A stretch of DNA of 32,826 nucleotides from Anaerolineales bacterium (GTDB lineage Bacteria > Chloroflexota > Anaerolineae > E26-bin7), in NCBI GenBank assembly GCA_004377365.1, contig SOHZ01000653.1, positions 1 to 32,826 of the forward strand, written 5' to 3'. Made by a program: the position numbers and the translations under genes. Positions within the stretch are counted from its first letter, which is position 1. Each line of letters opens with the position of its first letter. Shown in pieces: positions 25,948 through 32,826 of the stretch. The notes beneath the pieces are model-generated. The model ran no database searches and was not told where the DNA came from. It was given only the letters and a program-made list of their open reading frames with translations.

Positions 25948-26163
25948 TCAGTTCTTCGACAAGTAGCTAGCGAGCGCTGATTGAGTAGCCGCAGGCGTAT
26001 CGCGGCACTGTTGCGCCACAGGAAATCAAGCGAGCGGGTCTAGCCAGATGGTCCCGCTTGGCTTCGATACGGCTCTCCGCTACACTCCGAGCCTACTCAG
26101 CCGGCGCTTCCGGGAAAACCGAATGGCTCTGCAAGTAAGGGCCACGCCCTTGCATAATGGCAA

Positions 26164-26188
26164 GGGGCGGAGTACGGGACTCCGCCCC
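26164..26188. repeat. Perfect 10-bp stem hairpin
   Basis: GGGGCGGAGT-acggg-ACTCCGCCCC. Confidence 0.85.
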
Positions 26189-26273
26189 CAGATGGGCAAT
26201 GGCTCGATGGCGATAGGCGTGACTCAGTCAAGACCGGCAAGGGTGGCTAGTACAGCCCGGTGAAAATGGGCAA

Positions 26274-26419
26274 CCGGTTACTTGCTCAGCGGGGATCGCC
26301 AGATCCCCGTCTGAAGTGCCGATTTTGCCATTCATGGCAGACTTTTGCCGCATAAGCCCGGGATCTGGCGATCCCTGGCGAGCACACAACTGGTGACGGA
26401 TTTGCACCGTCGTGTACTA
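26274..26419 (-). repeat. Dispersed structured repeat, copy 2 (partner at 1642-1766)
   Basis: Near-identical to copy 1 with ~20-nt extra internal segment; hairpins GGGGATC..GATCCCC, GACGG..CCGTC, long inverted repeat GGGATCGCCAGATCCC/GGGATCTGGCGATCCC. Confidence 0.85.
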
Positions 26420-27097
26420 ACCTTTGGTCGGCAGGTAGCGGGCCAGCTTGCCAGCCAGGTTGGAGAGAGGCAAGCTCTGCAGCCAGATTTTGCCCGGTCC
26501 GGTCATGGTGGCCAGGAACAGCCCCTCACCGCCGAAGAGGATATTCTTCACGCCTTTCACCCGGCTGATGTCGTATTTGACGGTGGGCTCGTACAAGGCG
26601 ATGTGGCCAGGGTCCACCTTCATCACCTGGCCGGCCTGCAATTCGTATTCCCTCACCTCGCCGGCCACCTCCATGAAGACCGTGCCTGGGCCGGTGATCT
26701 TTTGCAAGACAAAGCCCTCGCCGCCAAAGAGGCCCGTCCCCAGCTTCTTGCGGAAGTGCATCTCCAACTGGACCGAGTCCTCGGCGCACATAAAAGAGTC
26801 CCTCTGGCAGATGAGGCTCTGGCCAGCCTCCAGGGTGAAAGGCAAGACCTTGCCCGGAGCCTCGGGGGTGAAAGTGATCAGACCCGACGCCCCCTGGCAG
26901 GTATAAGTGGTCATGAACAGAGACTCCCCGGCCAGCTTGCGGCCCAGCCCCTTCAATAGCCCACCCCGGGTGCTGGTGCTCATCTCGATGTCCCCCGACA
27001 TCCAGGCCATGCCGCCCGATTCGGTGTAAACCGCCTCACCGTTGGCCAGTTGGACATCCAACGTTTGCATGGTCGTGCCATGGATCTTGTATTCCAT
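26417..27097 (-). CDS. AIM24 / TIGR00266 family protein
   Basis: MEYKIHGTTMQTLDVQLANGEAVYTESGGMAWMSGDIEMSTSTRGG…GLGRKLAGESLFMTTYTCQG; ATG at 27097 with upstream GGAGC. Confidence 0.88.
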   Translation of the reverse strand: MEYKIHGTTMQTLDVQLANGEAVYTESGGMAWMSGDIEMSTSTRGGLLKGLGRKLAGESLFMTTYTCQGASGLITFTPEAPGKVLPFTLEAGQSLICQRDSFMCAEDSVQLEMHFRKKLGTGLFGGEGFVLQKITGPGTVFMEVAGEVREYELQAGQVMKVDPGHIALYEPTVKYDISRVKGVKNILFGGEGLFLATMTGPGKIWLQSLPLSNLAGKLARYLPTKG

Positions 27098-27335
27098 CAA
27101 CCTGCTCCTTTCCCAAACGGTCTCAGACTCAGGCGGAGGTGCGCCCGAAGAGACTCGCACTCTCCACCTTCGGTTTCATAGTTGGCTTGTCAGACTGAGA
27201 TCTCACTTGCATTGAACAATGCCCGGTGGTATTCGCGGGTCCGTTGGGTATATTGTACCACAATCTGCTGGTCGGGTCAATGAGGCCCCAACACCGGGGT
27301 ATATTCCAGAACCGTCGGTAAATGCAGCACAGTCT

Positions 27336-27420
27336 GTCATTGCGAGCGACCGGAGGGAGCGAAGCAATCTCCCGACTTGGCCAAACGAGATTGCTTCGTC
27401 GCTGCGCTCCTCGCAATGAC
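27336..27420. repeat. Palindromic dispersed repeat (GTCATTGCGAG…CTCGCAATGAC)
   Basis: Arms gtcattgcgag…cgaagcaatctc and gagattgcttcg…ctcgcaatgac are inverted copies around a ~15-nt centre. Confidence 0.85.
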
Positions 27421-27462
27421 AGTACCACCAACAATTTTGGGATATACCCCCCAACACGACCC

Positions 27463-28110
27463 TCATTCTAAAGGTGGAGAATAACACCGACCAGGGCGGG
27501 GGATCAACCGGGGCACCTGCTGCTGGTAATCTTGATAGGCATCACCGAACTCGGCCAGCAGCCGCCTCTCCTCGTGCAGCGAGCCGACGTAAAAGTAGAG
27601 GGTGGTCAGGATGTAAACCGTTAGTAAATTGACCGTCATGGCCAGAGTCAGCCAGAGGAGAAGTATGCCGAACGAATAGATGGGATGCCGCACGTAGCAG
27701 TAAAAGCCGCGCACCTCCAACGAACCGGTTGGGGCTGGCTGCCGGGCAAACAATTGGGACAGCCCCAAAAAGTGAAGGGGGCCAGTTTGCAAAAACGAGC
27801 CGGCCAGCCCGGCCAGGGCTACCACCTGCCCGCCCACCATCAGCCAGCGCCAAGGCACAGGCACCACGTACAGCGCTCGATCCGGCAAGAAAACCAGCAT
27901 CGGGAAAATGGGCAGAATCGTGATCACAGCAAAGACATTGAAAGCCAGCCGGTACCAGCGATCAACCCCCGCGCCGAAAACGCGCCGCGCCCAGTTCTTG
28001 CAGGGTAAACTGGCCAGAAGACTGTGCACCAGAGCCCACACAACAAAAAAGGCTGTCAAAATCAATACACTACACTCCCTACTCACCCGGCCGCTGACCA
28101 ACGGGGGCAC
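27463..28110 (-). CDS. Membrane methyltransferase (NnrU / isoprenylcysteine methyltransferase-like)
   Basis: GFYCYVRHPIYSFGILLLWLTLAMT…LYFYVGSLHEERRLLAEFGDAYQDYQQQVPRLIP; start codon uncertain (overlaps upstream gene). Confidence 0.8.
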   Translation of the reverse strand: MPPLVSGRVSRECSVLILTAFFVVWALVHSLLASLPCKNWARRVFGAGVDRWYRLAFNVFAVITILPIFPMLVFLPDRALYVVPVPWRWLMVGGQVVALAGLAGSFLQTGPLHFLGLSQLFARQPAPTGSLEVRGFYCYVRHPIYSFGILLLWLTLAMTVNLLTVYILTTLYFYVGSLHEERRLLAEFGDAYQDYQQQVPRLIPRPGRCYSPPLE

Positions 28111-29732
28111 CGGCCGCGAGCGATGACCACGGCCAGGCTGTCGAAATCCATCCCCATTTCAATCGCGGATCGAATGTCCTCACCGCGGTCGAGGTCAACC
28201 ACCTGCACCATGTCAGCGCCAGCCTCGCGGGCCAATGCAGCCAGGTCCACTGCACGCCGAGGCCTTCCTCGGGCATCCGACTGACTGGCCGGGTGGGGCT
28301 GCCCACCCGAGAGCGCGGTCGTGCCGTTATCGAGGATCAGCACCAACATCCTCGCGCCCACCTGCGTCGCGTCCACCAGCCCGCTGAAGCCGGAATGCAA
28401 AAAGCTCGAGTCCCCACACAGCGCGACGACCCGTTTCCCTGTGCCGCCCTTCAGCATGCCCAGAGCGATCCCAGCCGCCATCCCAATACTCGAGCCCAGG
28501 CTGGTCTTGACATCCAGCAACTCGTAGGGCGGCAACTGAGCGCGGACCATGCAGCCCGGATCGCCGACGACGATGGCTTGGTCGCGCCCCCCTAATTGGG
28601 CGACGATCTCGGTGAGGGCGTCAAAGGTGGGAACGTAGGGACAGCCATCGCAGAGAGGCTGCCGGCTGGGCATGGGCCGGCTGCTCTCTCCCTCTGTAGG
28701 CAGAGCCAGACGGGGCAGGAAGCGGTTCAGCGCGGCCGCGATGTGGGGAGCAAGCAACTCGCCAGTCCGGCTCACGTGGCCGGTGCCACGGCCGTAGACA
28801 GGCAAAGTCAGTCCGGCCCCTTGCGCAGCCGTTCGCACAGCCCTTTCAACCAAAGGGGCGGTCTCCTCCAGAACCAGGACCGACTCTACCGTCTGCAGAA
28901 AGGCCGTCACCCGTTCCATGGGCAACGGATAAAAGGTCCCCAACCGCAGGAGTCGCAGCCCGGGCGGGACGGTGCCGTCCAGCAGGTCTAAGAGCTTTTG
29001 GTAAGCGAACCCGGCCGCAATCACCCCTTGTGGCCCCTCCCCTTCCACCCCATTGAACGGCGAGTCCTCAAAGCGCGCCTGGACCGCGTCCAGCCGTTGA
29101 AGCAGGCGGAGATGGCGGGGCACGACGTTGATGGGCAGCACCACCCAGCGCATGAATTCACGCTGAAAGGAGGGTGGTGCAAGACTTCGGAAGTCTTTTG
29201 AGACTTCCGAAGTCTGAATCTCATCTTTGGCGAGGACGAGGGCGCGGGTGACGCGCACGATGACCGGCAGGCCCGTCTCCTCCGACAGTTGGAACGCCTG
29301 GCGCATGGCTGCCCGTGCATCAGAGACTGTGGTGGGTTCGAGCAGAGGGACCTCGGCCGCCAGGGCCAGCGCCCGGCTGTCCTGCTCGTTTTGCGACCCC
29401 CAGCCGCCGGGGTCATCGCCGACGAGGATGACCAATCCAGCGTTGCAGCCGGAGAGGTTGAGGGCCATCAGCGGATCCAGCGCGACGTTGAGCCCCACGC
29501 TTTTCACGCACAGCAGCGAGCGCGTCCCACCCAGCGAGCCGCCAAAGGCCATCTCAATGGCCACTTTTTCGTTGCTGGCCCACTCGACCTGCACCTCGTC
29601 GGGGGAGGTCAGTTCCAGGATCTCGTTGACGACGGCCGTGGCTGGCGCACCCGGGTAGCCGGTCACCAACGAAACGCCAGCCTCGATAGCGCCACGGGCC
29701 AGGGCGTAGGCTCCGGAAACAGGTTCGTTCAT
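28083..29732 (-). CDS. TPP-dependent 2-oxoacid:ferredoxin oxidoreductase, IorA-like (indolepyruvate oxidoreductase alpha-type)
   Basis: SGAYALARGAIEAGVSLVTGYPGAPATAVVNEIL, VGDDPGGWGSQNEQDSRALA, LCDGCPYVPTFDAL, VGDPGCMVRAQLPPYELLDVKTSLGSSIGMAAG, ALCGDSSFLHSGFSGLVDA; start probably 29732 or 29741. Confidence 0.82.
   Translation of the reverse strand: MNEPVSGAYALARGAIEAGVSLVTGYPGAPATAVVNEILELTSPDEVQVEWASNEKVAIEMAFGGSLGGTRSLLCVKSVGLNVALDPLMALNLSGCNAGLVILVGDDPGGWGSQNEQDSRALALAAEVPLLEPTTVSDARAAMRQAFQLSEETGLPVIVRVTRALVLAKDEIQTSEVSKDFRSLAPPSFQREFMRWVVLPINVVPRHLRLLQRLDAVQARFEDSPFNGVEGEGPQGVIAAGFAYQKLLDLLDGTVPPGLRLLRLGTFYPLPMERVTAFLQTVESVLVLEETAPLVERAVRTAAQGAGLTLPVYGRGTGHVSRTGELLAPHIAAALNRFLPRLALPTEGESSRPMPSRQPLCDGCPYVPTFDALTEIVAQLGGRDQAIVVGDPGCMVRAQLPPYELLDVKTSLGSSIGMAAGIALGMLKGGTGKRVVALCGDSSFLHSGFSGLVDATQVGARMLVLILDNGTTALSGGQPHPASQSDARGRPRRAVDLAALAREAGADMVQVVDLDRGEDIRSAIEMGMDFDSLAVVIARGRCPRWSAAG
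29182..29215. repeat. 34-nt intragenic palindromic element (copy B)
   Basis: AGACTTCGGAAGTCT-TTTG-AGACTTCCGAAGTCT, same arms as 17080-17112. Confidence 0.9.
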
Positions 29733-29754
29733 GTTTTGCATCTTCCTCCGAGTC

Positions 29755-29925
29755 TTATAAGGTTGGATTGGCCGCCACTCGTGAAACGTGTTGCGTGGAG
29801 GCAGCTTCGGGGTTTCCGCACAGGCCCCATTGCCAGCCACCCATGACATACTCCACGATGACCCACAGGAAGAAGAGATCGGTCAGCAGGGTGCCTGCGG
29901 TGGTCCAGGTTTTCCTGTATGCCAT
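29755..29925 (-). CDS. Small single-TM protein (56 aa), hypothetical
   Basis: MAYRKTWTTAGTLLTDLFFLWVIVEYVMGGWQWGLCGNPEAASTQHVSRVAANPTL, hydrophobic segment, upstream AAGAGG. Confidence 0.4.
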   Translation of the reverse strand: MAYRKTWTTAGTLLTDLFFLWVIVEYVMGGWQWGLCGNPEAASTQHVSRVAANPTL

Positions 29926-29935
29926 CAATGGCCTC

Positions 29936-32809
29936 TTACTCGCTGCAACGCTTCTGAATTCGCTCAATCGCCTCTCTAGCCGCGTCCGCCAGTAATACAT
30001 CCCCTGAAGCTCCCGTGTCCTCTTCGGCTACGCGGGTCAATGCTGGCAATACTGTCGCATCCCCAATTTCTCCCAAGCGCCGAACTGCTATGTACCTAAC
30101 AACCTCAGCGGGATCATTCAAAGCTTCTATCATCGCCCCAACTGCTTCAGGGGTACCTATGTTAGCCAAACTTGACACAGCCCCCGCTCTTATCATGTAA
30201 GGAGTCTCACCCGCGCTGTCCAGTATTCCCCGCAGGAGAGATATTGCCTCTGGAGTCGCAACCTTGCCTAGCCCTCGGACTGCGTGTAATCGGACTAACT
30301 CACCCTCATCCTCAATCATATCAGTGCAAAGCTTCAGCAGGCGTTTGGCGTCAAGCAACTCGCTGCCCGCAGAGACCAGCGCATTGAGCGCCTCCTCTCG
30401 GATGCCAGTTTCACTGCAATTGAGAGCCTCCATACAACGCTCCACATCACTGGAATCCTTCAACCAAACCAGGGTTATGGCTGCCCAATATTGAACGTTG
30501 GGGCTCTCGGTTTCCGAAACCTCCATCAGAAGGGGTTTGACCCTCTCTAATTCACCAATCTTCCCTGTGGCGTGAGCGGCGGCCCGTTGAACCTCTAGCT
30601 CTGAATCAGTCAAAGCTTTCACCAGCGAGGGAACGACGCTGGCATCTCCCAACTCGCCCAAGGCTCTTGCTGCCTGAGATCGAACCTCTGGCTCTGGATC
30701 GGCTAAGGCTGCCACCAGCGAGGGAATGGCGCTGGCATCTCCCAACTCGCCCAAAGCCCCTGCCGCCCGAGACCGAACATCGGCATCTTCGTCTTGGAGT
30801 GCTCTTGCAAAGGCCTCCGCCACTGCCGGGTCTCCTATCTTCCCCAAAGCTACTGCTGCCCACTGCCGTGTATCTTCATCTTCGTGATACCACAAAACAT
30901 CGGCCAAAGCTCCCACTGCGCGAGGACCACCGATTTTGCCCAGCGCTCCTATCACCTCGTGGCGTATAGAAGAATCCTCGTCATCCAAAGCTTGGATCAG
31001 CGCCTCCACAAATGACTCGTCGCCTTTATCGTGTAGCACTTCAGCAGCAGTCCATCTAACCCACCATTCAGGATCCTGTAGCGCATTGCCAAAGGCAGCT
31101 ATTACCGCCGGATGATCCAATTCCTTTAACTTTAGGGCAATCGCTCTCCTTATCGCTGGATCTGTTGCTTTGCGCAGTGCTTCAATTGCCGTATCAATTA
31201 CTCGCTCATCAGCATAGTCAGCATAGAATGTCAGTAAGAGCAACGCCGAACTGTATCGCCTTTGGTGGTCTTCATCATTCAAGGCTTCAAGCAGCCAATC
31301 CGCAGCCTGGGGCTCGCCAAAATAGGCCAGGGTGACGAATGCTCTTCGTCGTTTGTATCCCTCCTCTGTTCTCAGGTCTTCGACCGATGGCTCTACAACT
31401 TGCTGGTACACTTTGGCTCCTATAGCAGTATCCCTGCCGGCCACCCGGATAAATCGGGCCAGGGCTTTGGCTGCCGCTTCCTGAACGCTTGCCCATTCGG
31501 ACTTTTGATAAGCCTCGATAAACAGGTCAACCAGCTTTTCACTCTCCTTCAATGCGTCGAGAAGAGGGTCTTCTGCCCCAATATGCGCTTCCCCCAGAAG
31601 ATATATTGCACTCTCCACCTCTTCGCTGATTCGCGACGCTTCGGCCAGCAGCTTGATGAGCTCCTCAACCTTGGTGGCTTTGCGGATCTCTTCCAGCAAA
31701 CGATGGCTCTCGTCTTCGACAAGCTCGGGCTGGGTTGTTCCCTCTGCCTCACTGAGGCACTCTAACAAAGGCACAACCGCTTTCGCGCCCATCGCTATGA
31801 TGGCAGGTACCATCTTTTCTTCATACCACTGCAGGCGGTCCAATCGGTACATCTGGATGAATCCTGATAGATCGCCTGCTTCCTCATCAGTAGTAGCTCC
31901 GAGTCTGCCTCTCCAATCACTGACAATGTCTACCAGTCTTGTGATCCCCCAGCTATCCTCATTCAAGGCACAACCTGCACATATCTCGAACCAAACAGGG
32001 CTTCCTGTCCAACCAATATCAGGAAACGCACGATCAGGATGCGTTACATCCAAAACCACTTTTGGAACCGGCACATCACCAAATAAAGCGTTATTATTGA
32101 ATTCCCCCAGAGCGCCAACAGCCTCCTCGGTACCAATGTACCCGAGTGCTCTCGCCACACGCCCCTTGTCATAATAGTCGAACTCGGCATCCATCAATAT
32201 CTCTGCCAGTTGGTCCACAACTCGAGTTTCGCCCAGGCATCCAAGGACGATGGCAGTCTCAGTCCTTACTGCTTCGCTTGAATCAGAAAGGGCCAGCCGC
32301 AGCAGCTTCTTTACTTCCTCAACCTCGGCGCTGTCTGGTTCCTGATGGGGGGCAATAGGCGCGAGGATGGCAAATAGGAAAGTTGGCGGTGGCCGTACGT
32401 CTGCACCACATAAGCTCCCCAGAGCAGTTATGGCAATGCAGCGCACATCGCTGTCATTATCAAACAAACACGGCTTCAGTGCTTCGATTGCCCTTGGGTC
32501 TCCTATTCTGCCCAATGCTAGAATAGCAGGGAAACGCAAGTCAGGGTTCTCCTCCTCAAGACAGGTGACCAGGGGTTCAACAGACTTTTCGGTACCCAGG
32601 GACACCAGAAGATCAACAGCTCTCAGTCGTTCATTTTCTTCATCGGAATTTTCCAGAGCAGCCAGTAGCTCGGGCTCTACCAACCAGCCCCCATAAAGGC
32701 CATACAGGAAGATCAAATTCTGGGAAATGGTGTCCGAGGACAGAACCCTCTCAGTCCAAACATTTGCCAGATAGCCTATCAATTCTTCATGGGAGGCAAT
32801 TGATGGCAA
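29936..32809 (-). CDS. HEAT-repeat (PBS-lyase-like) protein, large; 5' end uncertain (TTG start or continues outside window)
   Basis: Many ~31-aa HEAT units e.g. DADVRSRAAGALGELGDASAIPSLVAALADPEPEVRSQAARALGELGDASVVPSLVKALTD. Confidence 0.88.
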   Translation of the reverse strand: MPSIASHEELIGYLANVWTERVLSSDTISQNLIFLYGLYGGWLVEPELLAALENSDEENERLRAVDLLVSLGTEKSVEPLVTCLEEENPDLRFPAILALGRIGDPRAIEALKPCLFDNDSDVRCIAITALGSLCGADVRPPPTFLFAILAPIAPHQEPDSAEVEEVKKLLRLALSDSSEAVRTETAIVLGCLGETRVVDQLAEILMDAEFDYYDKGRVARALGYIGTEEAVGALGEFNNNALFGDVPVPKVVLDVTHPDRAFPDIGWTGSPVWFEICAGCALNEDSWGITRLVDIVSDWRGRLGATTDEEAGDLSGFIQMYRLDRLQWYEEKMVPAIIAMGAKAVVPLLECLSEAEGTTQPELVEDESHRLLEEIRKATKVEELIKLLAEASRISEEVESAIYLLGEAHIGAEDPLLDALKESEKLVDLFIEAYQKSEWASVQEAAAKALARFIRVAGRDTAIGAKVYQQVVEPSVEDLRTEEGYKRRRAFVTLAYFGEPQAADWLLEALNDEDHQRRYSSALLLLTFYADYADERVIDTAIEALRKATDPAIRRAIALKLKELDHPAVIAAFGNALQDPEWWVRWTAAEVLHDKGDESFVEALIQALDDEDSSIRHEVIGALGKIGGPRAVGALADVLWYHEDEDTRQWAAVALGKIGDPAVAEAFARALQDEDADVRSRAAGALGELGDASAIPSLVAALADPEPEVRSQAARALGELGDASVVPSLVKALTDSELEVQRAAAHATGKIGELERVKPLLMEVSETESPNVQYWAAITLVWLKDSSDVERCMEALNCSETGIREEALNALVSAGSELLDAKRLLKLCTDMIEDEGELVRLHAVRGLGKVATPEAISLLRGILDSAGETPYMIRAGAVSSLANIGTPEAVGAMIEALNDPAEVVRYIAVRRLGEIGDATVLPALTRVAEEDTGASGDVLLADAAREAIERIQKRCSE

Positions 32810-32826
32810 CGCAGAAAGGAATCCCT

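Noticed and set aside
23962-25980. 672-aa plus-strand ORF
   Set aside because: Shadow frame spanning hutH and the radical SAM gene, both of which have clear catalytic motifs on the minus strand.

Overview
The window looks like a bacterial chromosome fragment, possibly Chloroflexota-like (inferred only from gene style and dispersed repeats). From left to right it contains: araB (3' part) and araD; tRNA-Gly(CCC) on the minus strand; a frameshifted nucleoside phosphorylase; two ABC-2 permeases with no ATPase; GNAT; an FGGY/xylulose kinase; a cyclic-nucleotide-domain histidine kinase; a short MazE-like antitoxin remnant; a three-gene ATPase / helper / large-protein operon (8814-15362); a convergent TumA/TumE-type toxin-antitoxin pair; a secreted HEFQH metalloprotease; two tandem paralogous GAF-PAS histidine kinases; hutH with an upstream radical SAM gene; an AIM24/TIGR00266 protein; an ICMT/NnrU-like membrane methyltransferase; an IorA-like TPP enzyme; and a large HEAT-repeat protein. 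The best candidate for an undescribed system is the 8.8-15.4 kb operon. It resembles DptF/DptG/DptH but has no dnd modification genes nearby. Its large protein ends in a PD-(D/E)xK-like motif (D...ESK) and no P-loop was seen in it. The window also carries several families of small palindromic or dispersed repeats. Two are inserted in frame inside coding sequences, and one pair of ~125-146 bp elements shows a compensatory base-pair change and supplies or abuts the stop codon of two unrelated genes. All family calls come from reading motifs in the translations; no searches were run.
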